NCBI GenBank assembly: GCA_025360225.1 | Contig: JANYCN010000018.1 | Span: 35,038-99,037 of the forward strand | Direction: 5' to 3' | Length of the DNA: 64,000 nt | Source: Actinomycetes bacterium | Lineage (GTDB): Bacteria; Actinomycetota; Thermoleophilia; Gaiellales; F1-60-MAGs149 | Notes under the pieces: model-generated | Seen by the model: only the letters and a program-made list of their open reading frames with translations | Told to the model about the DNA's origin: nothing | Database searches by the model: none | In this document: piece by piece, positions 7,708 to 18,033 of the stretch | How positions within the stretch are numbered: position 1 is the first letter of the stretch | How the letters are laid out: every line of letters starts with the position of its first letter | Made by a program: the position numbers and the translations under genes

Positions 7708-9401
7708 AGCACCCCCTTCGTGGAGGGAGCCGCGCCGGCCCGTCGCGGGTCGGCGGCGCAGGCGATCCGCAGAGCGCGGGCGAGCGCCTTGAACGCCGCC
7801 TCGACGATGTGGTGGTCATCGTCGCCGGTCGCGCTGAGGTGGAGGTTGACGCGAGCGGCACGCGCGAGCGAGTCGAGCATGTGCGGCCACAGGCTGGCCG
7901 CGATCCCGCCGACGGGCTGCCCCGAGAGCGCGAGCTTGATCACCGAGACGCCGCGTCCACCGAGGTCGATGACGCACGTTGCGAGCGCCTCGTCGAGCGG
8001 TGCGGAGGCGTCGGCGAAGCGGGCGATTCCCTGCCGCGCGCCGAGGGCTCGGTCGAGGGCCTGACCGAGCGCGATGCCGACGTCCTCGGTCGTGTGGTGC
8101 TCGTCGACGTGGAGGTCGCCGGTGACCTGCAGGTCGAGATCGATGCAACCGTGAAAGGCAAGGGCGTGGAGCATGTGGTCGAGGAAGCCAAGGCCCGTGT
8201 CGATCGTGCACGTCCCGCTGCCGTCGATCACGAGCCTCGTTGCGATCGTCGTCTCCCGTGTCGCGCGTCGCACCGTTCCGCGGCGTCCCCAGAGGCGGTC
8301 GTGCTCGACGGGCACGGGCTCGGGGGCCGGCGGTGTTCCGCCGGTGAGGGCGGCGATCGCGGCCACCAGATCGTCGTTCTCCGGCGGCGTCTGCACCGTG
8401 ACGCGGATCACATTGGCAAGGAGCGGCTCGTGCCCGAAGGTGCGCACCACGAGTCCCTCGTCTGCGAGCGTCTGCCAGGCATCGTCAGACGAGGCAACGG
8501 TGCGAACGGTGACGAATGGCCCGGCCTCTGCGAGCACCTCAGCCCCCGCGGCAGCCAGCGCCCGCCGAAGACGACCGCGTTCGGCAACGTACGCGACGCA
8601 GTCGGCGCGCATCTCCTCGACCTCGCTAAGGGCGAGCTCGACGGCGGTCGCGGCCTGAAGCGAGAGCGACCCTGGCGGTCGGAGCGCGTCGAGCGCACCG
8701 GCGATCGCCGGGTTGGCAAGCGCGTAGCCGACGCGTAGCGACGCGAGCGCCCAGCCTTTGGAGAACGTCCGGCAGACGATCAGGTTGTCGTGCTCGGCGA
8801 TCAGCGGAGCGTGGTCGATGCCGCCGAACTCGAGATAGGCCTGGTCGACGACGACGAGCCCTGGGCACGCAGCACAGAGCTCCGCGACGGTCGCCGCTGG
8901 CACATCCTCGCCGGTAGGGTTGTTCGGCGAGCACAGCCAGATCATTCGGGCGCCCGGGGCTCGCTCGAGGAGCCCTTCAAGATCGAGCGCGAGACCGTCT
9001 CTTGGCGGCAGCGCAACGAGCGTGCCGCCGGCCATGGCCGTCGCGACGGAGTACATCTGGTAGGTCGGCTTGCAAACAAGGGCAGTGTCGCCGCGGCCCA
9101 TCGCGAGCGTCCCGGCGAGCAACAGGACCTCGTCGCAGCCGGCCCCTGGCACGATCTGCGTCCAAGGCAGCCCGACGTACCGCCCGATCGCCTCGCGCAG
9201 CGGCCGATACGTCGCCTCCGGGTACGCGCACGCCTCGAGCCTCGCGACCTCGGCGGCGATGCGCGGCCAGGCGGCGGGGGAGAGCGGCAGCGTGTTCATG
9301 TCGAACCTGCTGACAGGGCCAGCCGGCACGTTGTCCTGCCAGCGGTACGGGGCCGGGCGGGCCAGCTCGGGCCGGACATGGGTGAGAAGCTGTTCGGTCA
9401 C
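7704..9401 (-). CDS. hisCB: HisC-HisB fusion: histidinol-phosphate aminotransferase + imidazoleglycerol-phosphate dehydratase
   Basis: One uninterrupted 565-codon frame carries two histidine enzymes. Residues 1 to about 352 are a class-I/II PLP aminotransferase, with SPNNPTGE, VVDQAYLEF and the PLP lysine K215 in RTFSKGWALASLRVGYA. A Pro-rich linker (TPPAPEPVPVEHDRL) spans about 353-373. Residues about 374-565 are a complete HisB dehydratase, with LGFLDHMLHALAFHG and the metal-binding DEHHTTEDVG. No stop, start or ribosome site separates the domains. The GTG at 9401 overlaps the hisG stop (GTGA), so the fusion begins with HisC. HisB converts IGP to imidazole acetol phosphate and HisC transaminates that product, so the fused enzymes are consecutive. 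HisB fused to a phosphatase is the well-known arrangement; this one is less usual. Confidence 0.9.
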   Translation of the reverse strand: MTEQLLTHVRPELARPAPYRWQDNVPAGPVSRFDMNTLPLSPAAWPRIAAEVARLEACAYPEATYRPLREAIGRYVGLPWTQIVPGAGCDEVLLLAGTLAMGRGDTALVCKPTYQMYSVATAMAGGTLVALPPRDGLALDLEGLLERAPGARMIWLCSPNNPTGEDVPAATVAELCAACPGLVVVDQAYLEFGGIDHAPLIAEHDNLIVCRTFSKGWALASLRVGYALANPAIAGALDALRPPGSLSLQAATAVELALSEVEEMRADCVAYVAERGRLRRALAAAGAEVLAEAGPFVTVRTVASSDDAWQTLADEGLVVRTFGHEPLLANVIRVTVQTPPENDDLVAAIAALTGGTPPAPEPVPVEHDRLWGRRGTVRRATRETTIATRLVIDGSGTCTIDTGLGFLDHMLHALAFHGCIDLDLQVTGDLHVDEHHTTEDVGIALGQALDRALGARQGIARFADASAPLDEALATCVIDLGGRGVSVIKLALSGQPVGGIAASLWPHMLDSLARAARVNLHLSATGDDDHHIVEAAFKALARALRIACAADPRRAGAAPSTKGVL

Positions 9402-10261
9402 GGGATCAGGTGCTCGATCGGGAGGACGAGGATGCCGGTGGCTCCGGCCTGCTTGAGCGGTGCGAGGAGCCGGACGATATCGCTCGCGTCGACGACCGCG
9501 TGCACGGCGTGCATGCCGGGCCGTGCGAGCTCGAGCACGGTCGGCGCATCGATACCGGGCAGCAACGCGAGGGTTCCGGGCAACTGGTCGTCGTGGACGT
9601 TGAGCATCAGGTACCGCTTGGGGCGAGCTGCGAGCACCGAGGCGAGGACGAGCTCGAGCTCCGCGACCCGTTCCTCGGTCGCGCTGTCGAGCGCGACGGG
9701 GGAGAGGAGGACGGCCTCCGAGACGAGGACCGTCTCGACCTCGACGAGGCCGTTCTGACGCAGCGTGTCGCCGCTCGAGACGAGGTCTGCGATCGCCTCG
9801 GCGGCGTCGAGGGCCGGTGCGAGCTCGACCGAGCCGCTGATCGGGATGCACGTCGCCGCGACGCCGTAGCCCGCGAGGTGGGCGGTGACCGTGCGCGGGT
9901 AGGAGGTTGCGACGCGGAGGCCCGCCAGATCACGCGCCTCGCGGATCGCGCTCTCGGCCGGCGCCGCAAGCGCCAACCGGCAGCGCCCGAACCCGAGAGC
10001 AAGGCGCGTCTGGACGACAACGCCAGCTTCGATCACCTGGTTTGCACCGGCGATGCCGCAGTCGACCGCGCGGTCCTCGACCCAGACGGGGATGTCGTCG
10101 GCGCGGGCGAAGAGGATCTCGAGATCGTGCTCGGGGAGCGGCAGACGCAGCCGTCGACCGTCCGGCTCGAAGGCGATGCCAGCCTCGCGGAACAGGCGGT
10201 ATGCCGGCTCTGCCATGCGCCCCTTGGACGGCAGGGCGATCCGCAGCGGTCGCGAGCTCAC
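9398..10261 (-). CDS. hisG: ATP phosphoribosyltransferase (long form)
   Basis: First committed step of histidine synthesis. At 287 residues it is the long HisG form with a C-terminal ACT-like regulatory domain, the type that is feedback-inhibited by histidine and needs no HisZ. N-terminal LRIALPSKGRM is the classic start. The PRPP-binding loop is around LVSSGDTLRQNGL, and the C-terminal domain ends IEHLIP. The GTG start overlaps the yerC stop (GTGA at 10258-10261). Confidence 0.94.
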   Translation of the reverse strand: MSSRPLRIALPSKGRMAEPAYRLFREAGIAFEPDGRRLRLPLPEHDLEILFARADDIPVWVEDRAVDCGIAGANQVIEAGVVVQTRLALGFGRCRLALAAPAESAIREARDLAGLRVATSYPRTVTAHLAGYGVAATCIPISGSVELAPALDAAEAIADLVSSGDTLRQNGLVEVETVLVSEAVLLSPVALDSATEERVAELELVLASVLAARPKRYLMLNVHDDQLPGTLALLPGIDAPTVLELARPGMHAVHAVVDASDIVRLLAPLKQAGATGILVLPIEHLIP

Positions 10262-10548
10262 GACGCGTCCGCCACGCGATCGAGAACGAGCCGGTACCCG
10301 CCTTCGCCGTGGTTGAGCCAGTGCGCGACGCGGGTCACCGTCGTCGTCGACGTGCCGACCTCGCTGGCGATCTCGGCGTACGTCTGTCCGCCAATCGCAA
10401 GCGCGCGAGCCGCCGAGAGCCGATGGGTGAGGGCCGCGAGCTCACCGATCGTGCAGAGGTCGCGGAGGAAGGCCCGCACCTCGGCAACCGTCTCGAGCGC
10501 GAGGATGCCGGTGCAGAGGCGCGTCAGGTCATCGTCCAACGATTCCAT
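10258..10548 (-). CDS. TrpR-like regulator, YerC/YecD family
   Basis: 96 residues with the TrpR-type helix-turn-helix: DLCTIGELAALTHRLSAARAL, then GQTYAEIASEVGTSTTTVTRVAHWL as the DNA-reading helices, ending GGYRLVLDR. This is the YerC/YecD family of Trp-repressor homologues. It is the first gene of the his operon and overlaps hisG by 4 bp. Comparative work on Gram-positive bacteria has assigned a TrpR-like regulator (HisR) to histidine genes, so control of this operon is a reasonable inference. The ATG is preceded by TAACAT at 6 nt with no ribosome site (leaderless type). Imperfect CATGATG repeats at 10546-10569 overlap this promoter and could be its operator. Confidence 0.85.
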   Translation of the reverse strand: MESLDDDLTRLCTGILALETVAEVRAFLRDLCTIGELAALTHRLSAARALAIGGQTYAEIASEVGTSTTTVTRVAHWLNHGEGGYRLVLDRVADAS

Positions 10549-10600
10549 GATGCCATGTTAGCATGATGGACTGAGCTCGCGTGCTGCCCCCGAGCCACGC

Positions 10601-11074
10601 TCAGAGCGGAGCGAGCAGCACGAGCGCGATCTCGCGACCTGCTCGCAGCCGGTAGACACGGTACCCCGGATAGAGCGCGTCGAGCAGCGGCCAGAGCCGA
10701 TCGCGCTCGGTGGTGCTCGCGGCACGGGCGACGACGCCACGGGTGACGCCGCGGCGCATGACGGACGCCTCCGGGTTGGCGATGAGGTTCAGGCTCCAGG
10801 CAGGCACCCGGCCGCTGCCCCAGTTCGAGGCAACGACGACGAGCTCATCTCCCTCGGGCAGTGCAAGGAGCGGAACCGTCCGTTCCAGCCCGGTGCGGGC
10901 GCCGAGGGTCGTGAGCCACACGACCTCAACGCCGCCGACGAGCTCGGAGAAGCTCCGTCGCCCGCCGGTCGCGCGGGCGAACGCGGCATCGAGCGCCGGG
11001 AGGGCGCGGGAGAACAGCGCCGCGCCGGCGCGAGACGACGCGACGCGCGCGGAGAGCGTGTGGAGGAAGGCCAT
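10601..11074 (-). CDS. deazaflavin-dependent nitroreductase-family protein
   Basis: 157 residues of the split-barrel DDN/F420H2-dependent family. The pattern VWLTTLGARTGLERTVPLLALPEGDELVVVASNWG...PAWSLNLIANPEASV matches the family's TxGRxSG...RxxPL and ASxxG...P.W..NL.A.P signature. Members reduce quinones or nitro compounds with F420H2. The start MAFLHTLSAR is the ATG at 11074; further upstream the frame is antisense to hisA. Adjacent and divergent to hisA, with starts 25 bp apart, but unrelated in function. Confidence 0.82.
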   Translation of the reverse strand: MAFLHTLSARVASSRAGAALFSRALPALDAAFARATGGRRSFSELVGGVEVVWLTTLGARTGLERTVPLLALPEGDELVVVASNWGSGRVPAWSLNLIANPEASVMRRGVTRGVVARAASTTERDRLWPLLDALYPGYRVYRLRAGREIALVLLAPL

Positions 11075-11098
11075 CCCGACGCAGCGTACGATGCCTGC

Positions 11099-11830
11099 GT
11101 GGCGTTCGAGGTGATCCCGGCAATCGACCTCGTCAACGGCCGCGTCGTACGCCTCGTCCAGGGACGGTTCGACGCCGTGACCGACTTCGGCGACGACCCG
11201 CTCTCGATCGCCCGTGGCTTCTGGCGTGAGGGTGCTCGCTCGCTGCACGTCATCGACCTTGATGCGGCTCGCACGGGCGTGCGCCCCGACGCGCATCGTG
11301 CCCTGATCGAGCGGCTCGCGCGGGAACGACCGACCGGCGGCGTCCTCCAGGTTGGCGGCGGTTTCCGCACCGTGGAGGCGATCGACGACGCGGTCGCCCT
11401 GGGTGTCGACCGCGTGCTCGTCGGGACGATGGCGTTTCGCGAGCCGACGTTGTTGGACGAGGCGGTGCGACGCCACGGCTCGCGTATCTGCGTCACTGCT
11501 GACAATTTGGCCGGCTCGGTCCGCGTTGCCGGGTGGGAGGAGGACTCGGGCGTTGCCGTCGTCGACGCGGTGATCGACCTCTCGGCGCGTGGCGTTGGCT
11601 GCTTCCTCGTGACGGCGATCGAGCGTGACGGGACGCTCGCCGGCCATGACGTGCGCCAGCTCACCGCGGTCAGGGCAGCCACCTCCGGCGTGCTGCTCGC
11701 AAGCGGCGGGATTGGCACCGTCGAGCACGTCCTCGCCACCCGCGATGCCGGGGCTGATGGTGTGGTCGTCGGTCGGGCGCTGCTCTCGGGCGCGATCCGG
11801 CTCGCCGACGTCCGCTACGCGATGCGGTAG
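11099..11830 (+). CDS. hisA: phosphoribosylformimino-5-aminoimidazole carboxamide ribotide isomerase
   Basis: Amadori isomerase of histidine synthesis, 243 residues, half-symmetric TIM barrel homologous to HisF. First strand VIPAIDLVNGRVVRLVQG, phosphate loops GGGFRT and ASGGIGT, and TAIERDGTLAG are all present. The GTG at 11099 is preferred because TACGAT ends 6 nt before it and homology begins at VAFEVIPAIDL; a GTG at 11060 would invade the divergent gene. hisA is absent from its usual place between hisH and hisF and stands alone here on the opposite strand. Dual HisA/PriA activity (also TrpF) is possible in actinobacteria but cannot be read from sequence alone. Confidence 0.92.
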   Translation: MAFEVIPAIDLVNGRVVRLVQGRFDAVTDFGDDPLSIARGFWREGARSLHVIDLDAARTGVRPDAHRALIERLARERPTGGVLQVGGGFRTVEAIDDAVALGVDRVLVGTMAFREPTLLDEAVRRHGSRICVTADNLAGSVRVAGWEEDSGVAVVDAVIDLSARGVGCFLVTAIERDGTLAGHDVRQLTAVRAATSGVLLASGGIGTVEHVLATRDAGADGVVVGRALLSGAIRLADVRYAMR

Positions 11831-12930
11831 GGCTCGAGCGCGGCCAGGTCGGGCTCGACGCCGAGCCCGGGGCCGGGCGGGGGTGCGATCGTTCCGTCCG
11901 CCGCGATCTCCACCGTCGCCGGTAGCAGGAAGTCGCGGCGCGCCGTTGACCACGTTGGCGGGTCGTACGGCACCTCGAAGTACGGGTGGCCGGAGAAGGC
12001 ACACGCCGCGTGGAGGTTGGCGACGAACCCGACGCCGCCGCTCGACCAGCTGTGTGGCGACCACGCCCGGCCGTGCAGCTCGGCCAGGGCGCTGACCCGG
12101 CGACAGCCAGAGATGCCTCCCGAGAGCACGACGTCGCACTGGACGACGTCGATCTTGCCGCGCTCGATCAGATCACGGGCGTTCGCCTCGCTGCGCACCA
12201 TCTCGCCCGCGGCGATCCGGATCGGCGTGAGCGCGCGGAGCGCGGCATAGCCGTCGAGGTCGTCGGTCGCGAGCGGCTCCTCCAGCCACCAGACACCGAG
12301 CTCGTGCAGCGCGGCAGCGCAGCGTGCGGCGGTCGGCACGTCCCAACGCGGCGTGAGGTCGCCCGGCATGCGCCACCCTTGGTTCGCGTCGACCATCAGC
12401 TCGAGCCGGTCGCCGACGGACGCTCGGACCCGCGCGACGACCGCCACATCATCGCGCCAGTCCGCGTGGTGGAAGCGGATCTTCAGCGCCCGAACACCCG
12501 CATCAGCGAGCTCAACCGCCCGCTCGGCTCGGGTCTCCGGCGCGACCAGCGCGCCGGACGAGGCGTAGGCCGTGATGCGCTCTCGTCGTCCGCCGAGCAG
12601 CTGCCACAGCGGCAGTCCCGCCGCCTTCCCTGCGATGTCCCAGCAGGCAACGTCGACCGCCCAGCATCTCCCACCATGGAAGTCGATCGTTGCGCAGACG
12701 CCGTTCACAACGTCGCTCGCGCGCGGATCGACACCGACGAGGAAGCGCTCCAGCAGCTCGCGGTCTGGGAGGCCGTCGCCACCAGAGGCGTATCCCGTGA
12801 TGCCAACATCGGTGTGGACGATGACGAGGGTGCACAGCACCTGTCGACGCGGGATCGGGTCCCAGGCCGCGGGGAAGGGCGGGTCGAGCACCTGGCGATA
12901 GGTGCGCGTCTCGATCGCGGTGATCAGCAC
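11815..12930 (-). CDS. enolase-superfamily enzyme (mandelate racemase/muconate-lactonizing type)
   Basis: 371 residues with the capping domain plus a modified TIM barrel. Metal ligands are in MVDANQGW (Asp), WLEEPL (Glu) and AAGEM (Glu). The acid/base positions are KIRF at strand 2 and SPHSW (His) near the end, with QCDVVLSGG between. The His suggests dehydratase or racemase chemistry on a carboxylate acid-sugar-like substrate, not identified here. The GTG start is 3 bp past the fae-like stop, so it is co-transcribed with it. The 3' end overlaps convergent hisA by 16 bp. Confidence 0.85.
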   Translation of the reverse strand: MLITAIETRTYRQVLDPPFPAAWDPIPRRQVLCTLVIVHTDVGITGYASGGDGLPDRELLERFLVGVDPRASDVVNGVCATIDFHGGRCWAVDVACWDIAGKAAGLPLWQLLGGRRERITAYASSGALVAPETRAERAVELADAGVRALKIRFHHADWRDDVAVVARVRASVGDRLELMVDANQGWRMPGDLTPRWDVPTAARCAAALHELGVWWLEEPLATDDLDGYAALRALTPIRIAAGEMVRSEANARDLIERGKIDVVQCDVVLSGGISGCRRVSALAELHGRAWSPHSWSSGGVGFVANLHAACAFSGHPYFEVPYDPPTWSTARRDFLLPATVEIAADGTIAPPPGPGLGVEPDLAALEPYRIA

Positions 12931-12933
12931 GCG

Positions 12934-13452
12934 TCACTCCCCGTCGTAGAACGCGTTCGTGACCGTTCCGCGGGCGGCGAGGAGCGCGTCAACCTCGCCG
13001 GTCAGCGGGCCGCTGATCGCGCGGGCGATCGCGTCGCGCATCGCGATGCGGTTCGCCGCGCGTAGCGCCGTGTGGTCAGCGGCACTCGGGTCGACCCAGA
13101 CGGCGACGAGCAGCACCGTCTCCGCGTCGGCGGCGACGAGTCCCTCCTCGACGGCGTCCATCACGCCCTCGCCGATGCCGAGCTGAGCAGCACCCCAGGT
13201 GAGGCGTTGGTGCAGCTCAGCCGTCGCCGTCGCCTTGTTCATCATGATCGTTGCTGGCCAGACTGGCGAGCCGCCGCCGAGGCAGACGAGGACCGGTGTG
13301 TGGCCGGGCGTCGGTGAGGCGAACGCGGAGGTCGCGACCGCTGCGGTGGCCGATCCTCGACGCGCGAGGACGACGTTGATGTGCGAGCCGTTTGGAACGG
13401 TTCCCGACCAGGCCTCGCCGATCAGGCCGTCGATGTCAGCGGGTTCGATCAT
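12934..13452 (-). CDS. formaldehyde-activating enzyme (Fae)-like protein
   Basis: 172 residues clearly of the Fae fold: GSHINVVLARRGS...FASPTPGHTPVLVCL...WPATIMMNKATA, followed by a helical LGIGEGVMDAVEEGL and VAVWVDPSAADH. In Fae, a histidine at the position of His24 here helps condense formaldehyde with tetrahydromethanopterin; it is retained. Stand-alone Fae homologues also exist that act with other cofactors or as sensors. It sits in an operon behind a molybdopterin oxidoreductase, which suggests one-carbon or aldehyde oxidation. A TACGCT hexamer 8 nt before the ATG may be its own promoter. Confidence 0.82.
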   Translation of the reverse strand: MIEPADIDGLIGEAWSGTVPNGSHINVVLARRGSATAAVATSAFASPTPGHTPVLVCLGGGSPVWPATIMMNKATATAELHQRLTWGAAQLGIGEGVMDAVEEGLVAADAETVLLVAVWVDPSAADHTALRAANRIAMRDAIARAISGPLTGEVDALLAARGTVTNAFYDGE

Positions 13453-13483
13453 GACGATGGAGCGTACTACGCTCTACCGCGGG

Positions 13484-15667
<2,184 letters not shown>

Positions 15668-15679
15668 GCGCGCTCCCTT

Positions 15680-15706
15680 GTGTATCGATTCACTGAAACG
15701 ATACAC
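15680..15706. promoter_or_regulatory. candidate operator, 8-11-8 inverted repeat
   Basis: GTGTATCG at 15680-15687 and CGATACAC at 15699-15706 form a perfect inverted repeat with an 11-bp spacer. It lies in the 84-bp gap between the divergent oxidoreductase and PLP lyase genes, 12 bp from the former's start. The spacing, over two helical turns with AT-rich arms, fits a dimeric repressor. No regulator gene for it is seen nearby. Confidence 0.6.
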
Positions 15707-15751
15707 GACATTTCCCACGAGCGCGGCGCAGCGCCGCGGTACGGTGCCGAC

Positions 15752-16930
15752 ATGGATTGGGAACAGGGACCGTCAACGCGCGCGATTCACGCCGGCTCAC
15801 AGGCTGGCGACGACGCCGTCGGATCGCTGCGGCGGTCGGTGATCGGGCGGTTCGACAGCTCCCGGCGGTTTGCCGCCGTGATGGCGGGCGAGGAGGAGGG
15901 CTACCTCTACGGGCGGCTCGGCAACCCGACGGTGCTCGAGACCGCGTCGGCGATCGCCGAGCTTGAGGGCGCCGGTGCCTGCGAGCTCACGGCGTCCGGG
16001 ATGGCCGCGATCCACGCCACGCTGGTGGCGTTGCTGCCGAACGGCGGGCACCTCGTGCAGGCGATCCAGGCGTACGGCAACGCCGCGTCGCTGATCCGCG
16101 ACACGATCGCTCCGCGCTTTGGCGTGCGGGTGACGGTCGTTGACATCACCGACCTCGCGGCGGTCGAGGCGGCCTGCGGTGGCGGCGTGAACGTCGTCTA
16201 CTGCGAGACGATCGCCAACCCCGGCGGTGTCGTCGCCGACCTCGCCGCCCTCGCGGCGATCGCGCACGGCGCCGGCGGCCGCCTCGTCGTCGACTCGACG
16301 CTCGCGACGCCGCTTCTCTGCCGCCCGCTCGCGCACGGCGCTGACGTCGTCGTGCACTCGGCGACGAAGTTCCTCAACGGGCATCACGACGTGACCGCCG
16401 GCGCGGTCTGTGCGGACCGCGCGACGATCGACAGTGTTCACCGGATCATCGTCGACACGGGAGGGATCGCCGACCCGGACTCGGCGTGGCTCCTTCGCCG
16501 GGGCATGCGAACGCTGTCCCTGCGCGTCGATCGACAGTGCGCGACCGCGCTCACGCTAGCCCGCTGGCTCGTTGGCCGTCCGGAGATCGTTGCGGTCCCC
16601 TACACCGGCCTGCCGGAGCATCGCCAGCACGGGCTCGCGGCACGTCTTCTCGACGGCCGCTTCGGCGCGGTGCTTCCTGTCGAGGTGCGTGGCGGCCGGG
16701 CCGGCGGTGAGGCGTTGATGGACGCCACGAGGCTGATCGAACGGGTCACGTCGATCGGTGGCGTCTCCTCCGGGATCAGCCACCCGGCCTCCACGAGCCA
16801 TCGACAGCTGTCGGAGGATGACCTGCTGCTTGCTGGGATTCCACCTGGCCTCGTGCGCATCGCCGTCGGCTGCGAGGACGCCGACGACCTGATCGCTGAT
16901 CTCGCGCAGGCGCTCGCCCAGCTTGGCTGA
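15752..16930 (+). CDS. Cys/Met-metabolism PLP enzyme (gamma-lyase/gamma-synthase type)
   Basis: 392 residues of the trans-sulfuration family. N-terminal [13 protein letters not shown] is characteristic. The cofactor lysine is in [17 protein letters not shown], and the [22 protein letters not shown] segment and C-terminal [11 protein letters not shown] are typical of cystathionine gamma-synthase, cystathionine lyase and methionine gamma-lyase, which sequence alone does not separate. The ATG at 15752 is chosen because TACGGT ends 6 nt before it (leaderless type) and homology begins there. Divergent from the molybdenum enzyme across a palindromic operator, so the two may be co-regulated. Confidence 0.88.
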   Translation: MDWEQGPSTRAIHAGSQAGDDAVGSLRRSVIGRFDSSRRFAAVMAGEEEGYLYGRLGNPTVLETASAIAELEGAGACELTASGMAAIHATLVALLPNGGHLVQAIQAYGNAASLIRDTIAPRFGVRVTVVDITDLAAVEAACGGGVNVVYCETIANPGGVVADLAALAAIAHGAGGRLVVDSTLATPLLCRPLAHGADVVVHSATKFLNGHHDVTAGAVCADRATIDSVHRIIVDTGGIADPDSAWLLRRGMRTLSLRVDRQCATALTLARWLVGRPEIVAVPYTGLPEHRQHGLAARLLDGRFGAVLPVEVRGGRAGGEALMDATRLIERVTSIGGVSSGISHPASTSHRQLSEDDLLLAGIPPGLVRIAVGCEDADDLIADLAQALAQLG

Positions 16931-17002
16931 GCGCCTGCCCGGGTGGATGGTGTGACCCAGACGGGGCTCAAGCGCCGCGCGATCGCGGACGATACGACCC
17001 GC

Positions 17003-18028
17003 ATGGCCCGCCGTCACATCCGGAGGACTCTTCTCGCGCTGGGCGTCGCGATCGCCGCGCCCGCCGTGGCGGTCTCGTCGGCATCCGCCTCGACCTGGGC
17101 GTCGGCCTCGGTGCAGGCGGTGGTGGCGGCCCAGCTTCTGCCGGACACGACCGTCGACACGTTCGGGCCCGACCGTCCGCTCGACCACGCCACCCTTGCC
17201 TTGCTCGTCTGGGGCTCCGTTCCTGGGTCGATCGCAACGACCGACCTGCCGCTAGACGGCGAGCCGGCGACGATCGGCGAGCTCGATGCCGCGTTCGTCC
17301 AGGCATACGGCCTCTCCTCGGCCGCGCAGGCGGCGCATGATGGCCTCGTCGCGGCTGGCTACCTCCCGCGGGACGATGCGGGAACGGAGATCGTCGCGCG
17401 GTTGCTCAGCCTGCGCTACAACCATCCGGCTGCCGACGATGCCCTCGAGCTCGCAGACTTCGAGATCGCGACGCGGGCCGAGGCCGCCTACACGACCGCG
17501 GTCGCGCTCGGCGGCGTCGATCGTACGAGCGTCGCGCGGGTCGTCGCGCGGATCGCCTCGCTACCGCAGACGACGGGTGAGCGCCATCGCGTTATCGATC
17601 GCGCCGTCGGCCTGATCGGTCGTCCCTACGTCTGGGGTGGCACCTGGGACGACACGACGGGTGGCCCTGCCGGGTTCCAGCTGCATGGGGGCTATGACTG
17701 CTCAGGTCTCGTGTGGCGGACGATGGCGTACGCACCGGGAGCCTCGCGCGCTGCCGGTCGTCGGCTCGGCGGGCGAACGACCTACGACATGGCCTCCACG
17801 ACGGCGAAGGCGCGCAAGCTGCCGCCGTCGCGCGTTCGGCCTGGCGACGTGTTGCTCTTCTCGCCGCGCGGGCGGAAGGCTCGTTGGCAGGAGGTCGACC
17901 ACTCAGCGATCGCGATCGGCAACGGTCTGATGATCCAGTCATCGAACGAGGGCGTCACCCTGACGGTGTGGGCCTACGGGCACTACGCGCACACGTTCGC
18001 GTTCGGCAAGTCTGTCCTTTCGGGGTAG
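17003..18028 (+). CDS. secreted NlpC/P60 peptidase
   Basis: About 341 residues. A signal peptide (MARRHIRRTLLALGVAIAAP... with cleavage near SASA) leads into two SLH-like/helical segments. The C-terminal NlpC/P60 domain has RPYVWGGTW, the catalytic Cys in GGYDCSGLVWR, the His in VDHSAIAIGNG and a polar third residue further on. Such enzymes cut gamma-D-glutamyl-diaminopimelate links in peptidoglycan. The ATG at 17003 is taken because the signal peptide begins there; one at 16943 would add 20 polar residues. Confidence 0.88.
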   Translation: MARRHIRRTLLALGVAIAAPAVAVSSASASTWASASVQAVVAAQLLPDTTVDTFGPDRPLDHATLALLVWGSVPGSIATTDLPLDGEPATIGELDAAFVQAYGLSSAAQAAHDGLVAAGYLPRDDAGTEIVARLLSLRYNHPAADDALELADFEIATRAEAAYTTAVALGGVDRTSVARVVARIASLPQTTGERHRVIDRAVGLIGRPYVWGGTWDDTTGGPAGFQLHGGYDCSGLVWRTMAYAPGASRAAGRRLGGRTTYDMASTTAKARKLPPSRVRPGDVLLFSPRGRKARWQEVDHSAIAIGNGLMIQSSNEGVTLTVWAYGHYAHTFAFGKSVLSG

Positions 18029-18033
18029 GGGGT

